This document shows, piece by piece, positions 1 through 10,845 of a DNA stretch of 64,000 nt. Within the stretch, counting starts at the first letter, position 1. Every line of letters begins with the position of its first letter. The translations under genes were made by a program, and so were the position numbers. Source of the stretch: Solenopsis invicta. Taxonomy: Eukaryota > Arthropoda > Insecta > Hymenoptera > Formicidae. The notes below the pieces were generated by a model. That model ran no database searches. It had not been told where the DNA came from and was given only the letters and a program-made list of their open reading frames with translations. The stretch spans positions 1,303,001-1,367,000 of the forward strand of contig NC_052671.1 of assembly GCF_016802725.1 (NCBI RefSeq). The letters are read 5' to 3'.

Positions 1-960
1 CCCCAGGCATAACAAACGAACGAACCAACGAACGATTCGCAACGACGACGATATTATCTATTATATTTAATGCGAACCTCTTTAGCCTCCGCTAATTGAT
101 AGCTGGGCATTAGCGTAATTGTAATGAGTCAAAATTACGGCAATCATGCGGTCTAGCGCCTTGGGGGAGGAGTTAAAGTCTTTGGCTTTCGGTGGATCTT
201 CAAAGAAATTTGCCGTCATATTCTTCCAACAGTCTGAGACCGACCATCTGAATATTTAATGCGTGAGAAAATAATATTTCTCTGTGTCGTATTAAAAAAG
301 CAAAATAGAATATTGACAAAGCTTTTAACCGACATACACACTTACTGAAATATATTCTTTAAAGCGTAGGTATATTTCACACAAAAGATTACTTTATGAT
401 AACATCAAAGAATATCTAACGAACATTGATAGATTATTACTTTCGAAATAATCTTTTTACATAAAGTCAAATGTGAATCTTCATAGTACACAAATTTCGA
501 AAGAAATCAGCTACATAGCAACTGTTTGTTAAATGCAAGCGTTAGAATATTTTAGAGTTGACTATAACACTGAAGGTTATAATACCGAGATAATGATCTT
601 ATGTAAAAGGTATGATCAAGAAACATACAACATAAATTATTTCTAAAAAAATATGATTCTTCATGAAAAAGATATGTCATTCCCTTATAGAAAAAACTAT
701 AAGAATACGAAAAAATTATTGGTATACTGTTGAAGAACTGTACTTGGTATTCTTGTAGTTCTCTTCCGTAAGGATAGTGTCTTTTCCGTTCTTACTGCTG
801 CTATTCTAAATATATTCTCCATATTATTGCGGTATCACGCGATGTCTTAATATTTACACAAAGCACACAGTATAAAACGACTACAGACATATAGATAAGA
901 TGTATGAGAGCAAGTTAGATCGAAAAAAAAGCACTTCTCTCTGACAGTAATGGGGGAACA
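1..960. other. AT-rich DNA with a homeodomain-site cluster at 60-240
   Basis: No gene is visible. Within 60-240 the composition is more balanced and TAAT/ATTA cores are dense (around 91-120 and 133-140). An AP-1-type TGAGTCA lies at 125-131. This texture resembles insect enhancers, but that is inference; the rest is plain AT-rich sequence with frequent stops in every frame. Confidence 0.45.
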
Positions 961-1520
961 GAGGCGTAATGTGGTACATGTTTATTTAGATGAGGAGCCA
1001 TGAGGTTTATCCCCTCGTCTTTGCGCCGCGTCGGTAATTCATCCGGCGCACGTCCAATTGAGACTCACAGGACAGGCCAGAAGAGGATGATCCGTTAGGA
1101 GGACGTAGCTTAGAGGGTTGAAAACGACGATGGCCTAATCGATGGCCATCTGTCGGGCATAGCGTGAAACTGCTATCAAACGTTTCAGCATGTCCCGTGG
1201 CTGGTAAAACATTGTTACGGATTGTGTATCGGTGGGTGGTTAATGAGAGCCGTAGGATTACACAAGCGTTTGATAACGATCGATATACCACGTCTTTGTG
1301 TCTACGTATTTATCGGATTGTTTGTTAACAACCCGACATAGTAGATCGAAAGTACGTTAAGAGTGATCATTAATCATTTTTAACCATGAAACACGTGTTC
1401 AAACAAATGATATTACAGTAATTTCCATTGTTACTGTAAAGAAGAAATATAGAAAAGGGGGAAGAAGACACGTGAGAGATGCTTCAATCTCTTCTCTCGT
1501 CGTAGGTCGTCGTAGAATTG
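960..1520. other. Mixed-composition block with paired GGCCAT sites and an E-box
   Basis: A 94-codon minus-strand frame spans 1007-1291 but shows no domain, signal or hydrophobic segment. Two GATGGCC/GGCCATC arms face each other at 1129-1135 and 1144-1150. A palindromic E-box CACGTG is at 1469-1474, followed by a CT-rich patch. It is more likely regulatory than coding. Confidence 0.35.
1129..1150. promoter_or_regulatory. Inverted pair of Pho/YY1-type GCCAT sites
   Basis: Arms GATGGCC (1129-1135) and GGCCATC (1144-1150) are perfect inverted copies separated by TAATCGAT. GCCAT is the known core bound by Pleiohomeotic/YY1. Function is inferred from the motif only. Confidence 0.25.
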
Positions 1521-1599
1521 TGTGATACAGGAAATTTCGTAGCCTTATTCTTTCAGAATCAAGAAAATGTTAAGTTTGGTTCAATATAATCAACATAGT

Positions 1600-2000
1600 T
1601 GACGTCATTTAATTAATATTCGTTAGAGAGCCGCGAAAGAGCGAATTTATTATAATGTCTGACGCTAGCGTGGCTGCCCGATCTTTCATCCCATAAGCAC
1701 GCTCTGATTATTTATGAACGTGCAAACGCACGCGGCACAATCGATTTCACGGAGGCAAATTAGCCGGGGCCGGTCGGCAGACACGGACGTTAAAATAATA
1801 ACGCTCATCGCTTTAATGGTCAATAATAATTAGGGAAATTCTTGCCGTCGGAAATTGGTCCTCGTTGCGAGTAAGCTTCTCCCGTTGCCGATCTCGCTTT
1901 ATTTCATCGAATTATGCGGCTTAACGCCGTTCGATGATGGCCGAAATTCTTGGATGTGAAACTTTGGACTTAAGGAAGAAACTCTGCACCAATAGTTTTA
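1600..2000. promoter_or_regulatory. Enhancer-like stretch with homeodomain cores
   Basis: The composition is balanced between AT-rich flanks. TTTATTATA, ATTTATGA and AATAATTAGG type sites, as expected for Hox/homeodomain factors, are spread over about 350 bp. No frame is long enough to suggest coding. It is a candidate conserved non-coding element, judged on texture alone. Confidence 0.25.
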
Positions 2001-3180
2001 CTCTTGTAATGTTCTCGTTGTAACGATCCAAGTTTTTAAATATTCTCAGAAAGATTCAAACATCTCAGCAACGAAGTTTAATGGTAATTCAAGTATTATT
2101 CGAGTGTTTCGCGTTACCGATCATAATTGAAACCTATAACCTTCACTGAAAAAGAATTATTTGCTGTTAATACTTAATAAAGTTATCAATATATCACATT
2201 AAAGCGAGCAAGTTTATTTTATTTTAATTGCTACATATTTAATTGCTATATATTTATGCGATCTATATTGTTATCGGATCTTCTTTAGATTCGATGATTA
2301 AGATTCTGGAAGAAGATTACCGAACGATTAGATATACAGCGAGGAACCAATAACCGTGAACTATTGCAAGAAACGAGAGCACCTTTCTTGTCCGATTCTC
2401 CCATTATTGCGAGCCGGGAAAGTTCGCTTGGTCTTTGAGGTTTAGAAAGTTAGGACATTACAGCCAAGATTAAGGCGAGAAAATTTGCGGGGAAGCGGCG
2501 GCGCGGTAAACTCATGGTTTCAGGAGCGGAAGAAGGGCGTTTTAATGGGCCGCGATTAGCAAAGTGAGGCGCCAGGGAGCCGTAGACAGCAGAATCTCGA
2601 GAAACCACTTTTCACATATCCTTCGCGGTTCTGTTTCTTGATCGAGCGACGTTACCAATACTCTTGGGAGTACAAAGTTTCCACGTAGATTCTTAGAATC
2701 TCTAATGTGCCAGCTTCCCACTTGCTACGTTAATGATCAATACTCCTTCTACTATGCGGAACATGTCAGTCAAATGCGCAATCTTCTTGGAAATTCAACA
2801 TTACTGTACATATCTTCCGTCAGGTGTACGCATCGAAACATAATGTTGCAAAGTAACGTTACAAGTGAATATTAATAATTGCATAAATTTCTTCGTCTAA
2901 AAGTAGCCGTTTGTAATTACGTACGCCATTATCTTTTATATTTAATAAAGCACTTGAAAAGAAGATAGATCTATCATTCGGATATTTTAAAATATTATAT
3001 CACTTTGTGAAAAATTTCAAGTAATTAATGTGTTTAGAAAAAATTTAATCTTATTTATCTCGGGCAAATCTTTGTCAGATACATATCACTAGAAGCATAA
3101 TGTAAATGCATATTAGCGCAATAATTTTCAACGAATCAATGTAAAACGTATTCAACGTCGATTCAATTACAACACTTGAT
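2000..3180. other. AT-rich spacer with a GC-richer patch at 2380-2600
   Basis: No gene is seen. The 2380-2600 patch contains GCGGCGGCGCGG-type sequence and ATTA cores but no frame with exon-like ends. The remainder is AT-rich, with stops in all frames. Confidence 0.5.
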
Positions 3181-3790
3181 CACAGCTTGTGATATCGTAC
3201 TCGTCTTTTCGTAGAGTCGAATCAAATCCAAACGCGCGGTATCGTCGCGCGCTCACTTGGGCCCGGTTAAAATTGCGCGGATTCACGATCGGTGATTACA
3301 AGTGGGACGAGAGCGCTCAGTTCAGTTCGCGCGGGCTGATACCATTTGCATTCTCGCGGCTGATGCGGATCCTCGTACGTATTATTTCGCAGGACTGAGG
3401 GAAATGTGTAATTCAAATGAGTTACGAGCGGTATCGCACTCCTGGGAAGTAGGTGCTAAGCGGTCGGATATGTTGATAGAGCGCCAGTGATACGTCGGAC
3501 CGGAGGTAGAATCGCGATGGGGTTGAAACACGGACCCGAACAAGTCGTAGTGCGACGGAGAAAGAGGGCACGGCGGAATTGGGTACGGCGGAGCGAGAGG
3601 GCGAGGTGCAAAAGGGAGCTCTGTTTGTAATAGTCCGCGATGGTGCGAGGCGATGAGATGTGATCGCTCGGCGATGAGCTGTGGGCGACCTGATGGTCCC
3701 GCAGCGGTACCATGCCCGCGCCTGAACTGTCTGCCCGACACTATACCGGATCCAGTTACCGCCTATGCTTATTTCGCGTTAACCTCCGGA
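3180..3790. promoter_or_regulatory. CpG-rich block, possible promoter or CNE
   Basis: CpG dinucleotides are dense (CGCGCGG, TCGTCGCGCGC and similar) compared with flanking AT-rich DNA. Two arthropod initiator-like TCAGTT motifs lie at 3317-3327. The plus strand is purine-rich at 3490-3610, which keeps the opposite strand open (119 codons at 3382-3741); that frame is Pro/Ser/Arg-biased and probably spurious. Confidence 0.3.
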
Positions 3791-4600
3791 ATATCCGTCC
3801 GCGTTCAAAGCGTTAAATTTCCAGAATTTTAATAATGACGAATAAAACGAAACATTCGCTGAATAACATTACAGCGATGAGAAATTTTCCCACTGTCCTC
3901 TTCTTACTGCGATTTTATTTGATTAACCTCTATTGTTTTATCGGATATACGTGCAGCAGGAATGAAATTATTATTATAAATCAGTCCTGTCCTTGAATGC
4001 GGAATGGAAAGAGTGGGTTGCTAAGAATAAAGCATAGTAATATTAATATTCTTCAGATATTAAAAACTGTGTTCTGATCTACGTTTACGAGTGGCAGAGC
4101 CTTACGGCCGTGATAAACGGGCCGTACCCTCAGCCGGTGCGGTAAAAGAACGGGCGATGCAAAGTGATAACATAATCAGGTGATAATGTGGCAGTCATAT
4201 CTCAACGCGAGAAATCCAGCGCGTGGTACGAGGGAAAGAGAAAGAGTGGGAGAGTAGGAGAGAGAGATAGAGAGAGAGGTATAGCGTAGCGTAGGAGAAA
4301 TAGTGGTGTAGGAGGAAGAAAGCGAGAAGTACCTTGGGAGAGTCTCTCATTGGCTAGTTTACTTGGCATCTATAGAGACCCTCTGGAAACTCAGACATCG
4401 GTAGGGAGTAAGCGACGAATGACAACACCATTCATGGAGAGTGACTGTAGAGAACAGCCTTCGTTATCTCTTAAATAAGGGGGATGTCAGGGAGATCCGA
4501 CGGTGATAACACTTGTTGAGATGCACTCTCATTATTCTACTAGATAATCATCGCCGCCAAATTAATTGAATTTTAAGCGGGAGAATATAGCTTTGGCGTC
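3790..4600. other. Intergenic or intronic, with GA-rich tract 4224-4325
   Basis: AT-rich at first, then balanced. The plus strand holds an irregular GA-rich tract at 4224-4325 with GAGAG motifs of the type bound by GAGA factor. An acceptor-like TTCTTCAG at 4051-4056 opens a 28-codon frame up to a GTAAAA at 4142; this is too weak to call an exon. Confidence 0.4.
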
Positions 4601-5570
4601 GAAGATATTCTCGAGTCGTATCGGCCGTATTACTTCGATTCGTTCGCTGTGACGCTGCGCTAACGCGTTTCTTCAAATCGATCGGACTCGCGTGTAGAAG
4701 ATTCCATTCCGGAAACCAAAGATATTTTTTAAATAATAAACGTTAATACAAGCTCGATATCAAATCAAATGGACGCATTTAACGTGAAAAACGATTACAC
4801 GTTACACTAGGCTAGGAACAAGCATTCGCCTTATGCACCAGGGGGTAACCTCGAGCTTCCTCACGGAGAGATGAGGTATCGCGAGAATATGTAAGAACTC
4901 GTGACTTACACGTGCCTTTGAAATCCGGCGTCTCGACGAGATACATTGGCTTGTCTCGTAACATGTCGCGCGACGCTGGAATAATGCGGGAATCATTCGT
5001 TCATGACCAATCGCGAGCGTAATGATGTTATGACGTGACGTGGGTGAGAGTTACCGTAGTCGGAGCCGGCAACAGGAGCAACGCTCCACAAGATGGGAAT
5101 GCATCAAGTCCGAGTTAGGGCCCGACCAAGCCGAGCCGAACTGAGCCGCGCGCGCGAGCGAGCGAGCGAGCGAGCGAACGGTGCGCAGTCTCCTTCTTCT
5201 TCTCCGACTTATTATTTGTAGCCACAGTGCGGTGGTTGCCGGCGCGCACCAGCATCCATTTAATCTCTCTCAGTGAGGAGCGTTTCTTTGATCAGCGCGC
5301 GACCGCATCTGCCTGGTAATATCTCAAGCCGGTCCTGCAACCGGCGTCCCAGGCGCGAGCTCCCCGTCTTGCTTGCACCGAGGCATTTGTTGCTGTCAAC
5401 CAGCACCTCGGATAGTCTCTGTAGTCGTTGACTGCGTGCCCCGTTGCCTTCCCTTCCTCTTCCACCTTCTCCTCATCCTTATTTTCCTTCGTTCCTGCCC
5501 TCCGTTCCGACCGTACCGAAGAAGTCGCGTGCGTAATGCAAACGTGCGACTTCACGAGAAAACCTTATCC
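4600..5570. promoter_or_regulatory. CpG-rich block with (GAGC) repeat
   Basis: This is one of the most CpG-dense parts of the window, with GCCGAGCC repeats leading into (GAGC)5 at 5156-5176. Overlapping frames of 64-94 codons occur on both strands and carry no domain. A promoter or 5'-leader role is plausible because such blocks surround insect start sites, but no start can be placed. Confidence 0.3.
5156..5176. repeat. (GAGC)n tetranucleotide repeat
   Basis: Five GAGC units follow a CGCGCG run inside the CpG-rich block. Confidence 0.9.
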
Positions 5571-6598
5571 TTTTTACTTTTTCTTTCCCTCTTCTCTCCT
5601 TTCTTCGAACGTCCAGTACGTAATTCTTTTTATGTAAAATGTTTAAACAAAAATTGAAATAAAATAAAGCAGAAAATATTTGTTTTTATCATATAAGAGT
5701 TTAATTACTGATCAATTTTGAATCAGTAATATAATCAAAGAAAGATTTATAAGAAAATGGCCGTTTTCAAATGGAACAGATTTTCTTCACACTTCCTTTA
5801 TGAAATATTATAAAAAGATTGCAATGTGGAGGAAAGAGAATGGGGGACGCGGCAAGGAAAATCTGTGTTTTGTAACAACCCGGAAGTAATCAATCTAAGC
5901 AATAATTTTTAATGCTTGATTCCGCGATATGGTATATAAACCCTGAGCGTTCCTGCAGTTCCGCGAATCAATTAAGGCATAGAAATTCCTAGCATAATTA
6001 CTCGCGCACCTAGAAATAATTTCCTGCTTGTATAATTCGTTAAGAGCGCATAATTATTAACTGATTACAGGCACATTAATTATGGACAATTAAGTAAATT
6101 TTAAAGGTAACTGTATGTGACGGGTGCATCACAAGAAGCTGCGTTGAGAGGTGCGCAAGTATGGTTAGCAATGATTAGCTTGATGCTACGACATTAATGC
6201 TGGTCTTACGCTAAATACACTTTTACACAGAAATAATTACTCAAAATATAATTTAATTGTTCTCAAATAATCTGATTTAGTCCACATTGTTTATTGATTA
6301 AAAATGTATTGACCACAAAGGATTTATTCTTAATTTTCATTAAACTAAAAAAATACTGTAATATAAATTAAAACGTAGTTTGATTCAATTAACCATTGAA
6401 TCACTGGTTATCACTAATAGTTAATTCAGCTACATAGATTATTCGTTTAACTATATTTGTTATATTGTCTTTACTTTTTCTTTCATTAATACTTTTATTG
6501 AGTTAATAAGATATTTCTAATTATATAGACTAATACTATTGATTCAAAAACATTTTTTCTTGGTGTAATAATTACTTTCATATAACATGATTAAATTG

Positions 6599-6600
<2 letters not shown>
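5570..6600. other. AT-rich spacer with an isolated TATA-like motif
   Basis: No gene is seen. TATATAAA at 5933-5940 is followed by CTGCAGTT at 5954-5961, a weak initiator-like sequence with somewhat short spacing. The remainder is AT-rich, with stops in all frames. Confidence 0.45.
5933..5940 (+). promoter_or_regulatory. TATA-box-like TATATAAA
   Basis: The match is exact and sits in a locally GC-richer setting. No convincing open frame follows, and TATA-like words are common in AT-rich DNA. Confidence 0.15.
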
Positions 6601-6673
<73 letters not shown>

Positions 6674-6702
6674 GCGTGTGTGCGCGCGCACGCGCGCGCG
6701 TG
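6601..6702. repeat. (TG)n/(CG)n microsatellite, alternating pyrimidine-purine
   Basis: Pure (TG)34 covers 6601-6668 and grades into TG/CG alternation ending in two CG-rich runs. Pyrimidine-purine alternation is unbroken across all 102 bases, the classical requirement for Z-DNA. The 67-codon Cys-Val frame here is simple-sequence translation. Confidence 0.97.
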
Positions 6703-7530
6703 TTGCGTACAACGCAAAAATGTTTATCTTTACAATTTCTGATTGGAAAATATTTGTCAGTGGGATTCACTGAAGAAAACTGGAAACAAAATGTAATATC
6801 ATGTTAGAGCGACTTGTTGGAAGAACATGTTGCGTAGCTTACACGAGCGAAAATACAAATACATATATATGGTAGTAATATGTAACGCACTTTGGAGTAA
6901 TGTTACGTCAAACCCAGCGCCACCGAAAATATGAGCCGGCTGCCGAGCGCTTCGCTAATGCCCGGCAATTTATTATGCTTACATTATTTCGAGATTATTA
7001 GTCTTCTCCACCTCTTCCCAAAAACTTTGTGTAATGTTTTGACTCGCGCATGGCCCCGCTAATGTCGTTGCAAATAAGCGCCATGCAAACATGCAATTTT
7101 ATAATTCTGTTTGGATTTTTGCGGCGGTAAGATTGTCCATAAGGTATGTTTTAATATATGTTATAATTTTTTTAGATTACTCAACAAAGATTTATTACGC
7201 ATTTAAACTTGTCTTTCTTCTTCCCATATGCGCACAAATTAAATCGCATTTTATAAAGTACCCAAATCGAATAAGATCCAACACTAAACATAAGGTCGAC
7301 TTTTAAATAAACTTAGCACGTATGACTCTTAGAAGTACATGTTTAAAAGATATGTCATAGACAATAGATAAAGTGAAACTGGGAAATTGGAACTGGCAGC
7401 AACGCATTTGTTTAGTGCAACAAGAACTTGTGATGAAGTGGAATCGTTTTTATGAAAATTCACGGCAAAATTTATTAAGTATACGTTATTATATAGTTTA
7501 ATGTAACTTTATATTATTCAATTTTCTAAT
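6703..7530. other. Balanced enhancer-like stretch, then AT-rich DNA
   Basis: From 6890 to 7140 the composition is balanced, with TTTATTATG and ATGCAAAC (octamer-like) sites, typical of insect non-coding elements. No gene can be assigned apart from the weak first-exon candidate at 7091. Confidence 0.35.
7091..7143 (+). CDS. Weak candidate first coding exon
   Basis: An ATG at 7091 opens 17 codons (MQFYNSVWIFAAVRLSI) running into ATAAG|GTATGT, a good donor; an inner GCG|GTAAGA could end it earlier. The peptide is short and hydrophobic, somewhat like a signal peptide. It would leave two bases for the next exon. No homology is known and chance is likely. Confidence 0.12.
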
Positions 7531-7533
7531 AAA

Positions 7534-7554
7534 AAATAAATAAATAAATAAATA

Positions 7555-7590
<36 letters not shown>
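7534..7590. repeat. (AAAT)n followed by (TA)17
   Basis: AAAT units at 7534-7553 lead to a pure TA run at 7557-7590. Confidence 0.95.
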
Positions 7591-7594
<4 letters not shown>

Positions 7595-8280
7595 ATTGAA
7601 ATAAGCATTTTTTTAAATAATGTATTCAATAAATAAGGTCTACTTATAAAATTATTTTTACGGCCATTGTTATTTATTTGTTATGCTTAAGGCTTACAGA
7701 GAAGAATGATTTTTAATTAATTGTTAATTTTTAAAAATTAAAATTTTACCCAAATGAGTAAAAATTTTATAAAGATTAAAAGACTAATTAAAGTTAAAAT
7801 TAAAAATAATTGCGATGGTTTTTAATAGAATAAATCCTAAAAGATTTGATTTTTGTCGATAATAATCATTTTTAAATTTAGAATATATTTAGAATATAAT
7901 GAGATATACGAGATAAACGTCCTTTTGTTTTCATTTTCTAATTATTTTTTATTTGAGCTTCATGATATTCTTTATGATAAACGTTAAGGCTTAATAACAG
8001 AGTAAAATAATTTTTTCTATTTATTTAAAATATTCTATATAAAAGATGTATTTATTTTTGTAAATAATTAAAATAAAGGTTAGTTTTCATTTATTTATTC
8101 TTACAGTTTATTTCAGTATTTTATACAGTTTAAAAAAAAATTGATTAAGTAAATATTTGCATGGTTCAGATATTTTATATAAGAATAATCCGTGTGCACA
8201 GGTTATAAAATAGATTGATAGTTATGAAATAAATTTTAAAAATTGTAGTTGTGAAATAGACATTCTATAATGCAGTATTA
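7591..8280. other. AT-rich desert
   Basis: Strongly AT-rich with stops in all frames. No gene, repeat unit or regulatory cluster is visible. Confidence 0.6.
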
Positions 8281-8747
8281 AATTGTGGTGCTTGTGGCAA
8301 ACAGACAATACCTCGTGCCTTTAAAAGCTCAATGGTTCACAATTTATTCCGGAACATTTGCAACAAAGCCCAGGAACCATAAATGTTTAAATGCTGATAA
8401 CAAACAATAATCGAAACCGATAAGACCTCTCATTGGCTAAGGTCAGACCAGGGGTTGAAGAGAATTTCGAGTGAAGTAGCTAGGGTGGCGAACGCCATAA
8501 GAAAGCTGGAAGCTTTCAATGCGGGAAGGATAAGAAATTACAGTAGAACGGCAAAGTCGATTTAGCGAACCACCCTTTAAAAAGGGGCCTTTAAAAATAC
8601 TGGCTTTCTTTTCTCCCATTGTTCCATCTTCTATTTGTTAACTTGTGACGAATCAAAATTGTCGATGTCGGGTAACAGAAGATAATCTATACCCAAGGGA
8701 CATTTTTTACCTCCACCAGGTATTTGAAAGTGCCCTATTTCTTACAG
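8280..8747. other. Balanced stretch with two strong plus-strand splice acceptors
   Basis: CCCTTT-AA-AAAGGG is palindromic at 8573-8586. Plus-strand acceptor-like polypyrimidine-CAG sequences end at 8720 and 8747. If the neighbouring minus-strand frame is real, this could also be its 3' untranslated region; a minus-strand AATAAA lies at 8343-8348. Confidence 0.3.
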
Positions 8748-8834
8748 AGCAAATATAGATTTCACGGTATATTACCCACGTCGTTTTGATTGGATATTAC
8801 TTCGACTCGCCCCATGGATTTGGGTGAACTGTAT

Positions 8835-9332
8835 TCATCTTGGGTCACCCATGAAGATGCCTGCTACTGAAATATCTTTTCTAGTAAGAGACATTGTAAC
8901 TGATGGTGATTTATGACCTTTTTTATTGACAATCAGTTTTTTATTTACTAGTGATACTTTAGTTCCGTCTTCTTTTAAATTAAGTGTTAATGTTCTCACA
9001 ACCACAAATTGTAATTTCTTCTCGTGTCTTGCGTATCTCAAAAGTATAAATATCTTGGATTTATCTCCAATAAAAAAAAGTATAAAGCAGATGGATGGAC
9101 AAATTAAAATGGCTTCAAATGCAAGTTTATCACTTGACATTTGACATTGCAACATTTGAAATAGATGTGCCAGTGTACATAGTAAAATTGCTCCACCGCA
9201 ACAATAATATCCAATCGAAACGTTTAAAAGTTTTTGTTTTAAAAATAAGTCCTGTAGGTAACCTTCCTTGTGTGGTAAATCGAAATGCCCGAGAACCTCC
9301 CGCGGGTGGGAAACACACGAGGAAATTCGCAT
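8835..9332 (-). CDS. Candidate small membrane protein or terminal exon
   Basis: This is the best coding candidate in the window: 165 codons without a stop in AT-rich DNA, where so long a frame is expected less than once per window by composition. It starts at ATG 9332. An alternative is a terminal exon starting at 9251, after an acceptor-like CTACAG, i.e. from residue 28. Hydrophobic segments lie at about residues 37-58 (with GYYCCGG) and 71-89. A basic, Lys-rich region (about 91-150) follows, containing strand-like alternation (QFVVVRTLTLNLKEDGTKV). Two close membrane spans followed by a beta-like tail recall the layout of the TMEM70/186/223 mitochondrial proteins, but no diagnostic motif of those families is present, so this is only a layout resemblance. 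The opposite strand is also partly open, so strand choice is uncertain. Confidence 0.35.
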   Translation of the reverse strand: MRISSCVSHPREVLGHFDLPHKEGYLQDLFLKQKLLNVSIGYYCCGGAILLCTLAHLFQMLQCQMSSDKLAFEAILICPSICFILFFIGDKSKIFILLRYARHEKKLQFVVVRTLTLNLKEDGTKVSLVNKKLIVNKKGHKSPSVTMSLTRKDISVAGIFMGDPR

Positions 9333-9349
9333 ACTCAGGTAACCGTATG

Positions 9350-9840
9350 TGAAACGTGAATTAGACAGCTGTCAAAGTCCTCTGTAGGAGAAGATGGAGT
9401 ACTCATATATGTGGTGCGCGAAAGGGCATCAGAGAGCTTACGGAAGAGAGGAAAGAGGGGTTTGGCAGCCGAGCGAATGGATTTGGATATAGAATGGAAG
9501 CAAGGTAATAGTAGGAGAGACGGACGAGGATGGCAAGATCGGTAGAGAGAAACGGAGGGCCGATGGAAAAGGGGACAAAAGGGTATAGAGGGGGTGAGCA
9601 CTGATAAATACCTCGCCATTTCTCTTTGTGCTCCCCGGCGAGAGCACAAACACAAGGCGGCTCCCTCCGTTTCAACCCGAGAGTAGCTACCTAAACCTTA
9701 CTCTCTTCTTATTCCACGTCTCTGTTCCTTATCCCTCCTCATCTCTCTTGTACTCGACTATACGCTTTCTTTTCCTCTATCATCGATTTTCTTCGTTGCT
9801 CCTTAAATATTTCACGATCGACCTTACCAGTTATTAAAGT
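9350..9840. other. Purine-to-pyrimidine skew flip
   Basis: The plus strand is GA/GG-rich from about 9365 to 9625, then CT-rich from about 9660 to 9810. The many minus-strand frames at 9335-9675 follow from this skew, since pyrimidine-rich strands lack stop codons. No gene is called. Confidence 0.5.
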
Positions 9841-10356
9841 GGTAACTAGCTTAATGCACAGGTGTTAACGAATCGATGAAATCGATGGTACACTTTTACC
9901 TCAATGTTACATTATTATATTTTTAGTTTAAAAAAAATTTACTTTTTTTTATAAAGAAAAATGTTCTGGTAATGTTTTCGAGTGGTACGTAATACAACAA
10001 TTTTCAAACGTGCGGTTCTGTTTAATCACGGTTCTGTTTAATCACTTCTATAGAGACGTTTGATATTTTAGTTGATTCTTCTTTTTACGTAGTAGGTAAA
10101 AAGAATGACGAAAAATCAATCTTTTTTTTTCAAAAAAATGCTTTTTCTGTCTAACGCGTGTCCAAACGATACGATCGATAAGATAATCTAATTTCGAAAA
10201 TTAGAGTAGATCTAATTTCTTAACTGAAATGAATCGCTTGTTTCCGAAAGGTGAGAGATAAAACGATCGAGCAATTAAAGCGGCTCTTCTTTTGGAAGAT
10301 TTTCTCCTCATCGTGGACTCGCACGAATGGCAGCCAATGCCCGATTTCTCTTCCAG
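9840..10356. other. AT-rich spacer
   Basis: Holds the 16-bp tandem duplication at 10014-10045 and otherwise no clear structure. From 10200 the composition becomes more balanced. A minus-strand frame at 10201-10431 (76 codons) overlaps the plus-strand exon candidate and has no recognisable feature. Confidence 0.5.
10014..10045. repeat. Perfect 16-bp tandem duplication
   Basis: GGTTCTGTTTAATCAC occurs twice back to back (10014-10029 and 10030-10045). Confidence 0.95.
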
Positions 10357-10497
10357 GATTGGTTTTAAAATTAATGCTGTTTCTCCGTTTCGGCTCCTAA
10401 TGGCTTCTGGGAGGAGCCCTGCGAGAACCAATCGCCTCCTGCAGTCAAAGTGCCTTGAAGTGAAAGCACGACACCCACAAAACGATGTCGGTCGTGT
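10357..10497 (+). CDS. Candidate internal exon, 141 nt
   Basis: A strong acceptor (GATTTCTCTTCCAG, ending 10356) and a good donor (GTAAGA at 10498) bound 141 bases. One frame is open throughout: one completing base, 46 codons beginning IGFKINAVSPFRLLMASG, and two bases left over (phase 2 on both sides). The peptide is basic and non-repetitive, with no known domain. A 7-bp inverted repeat (GGCTCCT/AGGAGCC) lies inside at 10392-10418. Chance cannot be excluded. Confidence 0.25.
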
Positions 10498-10845
10498 GTA
10501 AGATTAGGCCCCGTTCGATCTTTCACGGCCTTCCCTCTTATCTTTCATTTTTATTCGTACGATTATTGATTTATCTTCATTACAGAGACAATTCCCTCAA
10601 AGAGGCCTTTAATTAAGAATCCATATTTACGCATTAATATAGCACAATTGAAACATCCGAAGCGATCCATTTATTAGCATTTATTTATTCACATTACAAA
10701 CGAGCCTTTATAAATAGCATTTCGGGCCAGTTTTCGTCGGACGTACCTATAGACATTAATATATAACGTCCAATCTCACAAACAAAATTTATTTTTACTT
10801 TACATCTTAATCTTACGGACATAGGGACAGTCTCAAACTCATTAC

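Noticed and set aside
4057..4141. 28-codon exon-like interval
   Set aside because: Moderate acceptor, weak GTAAAA donor, asymmetric phase.
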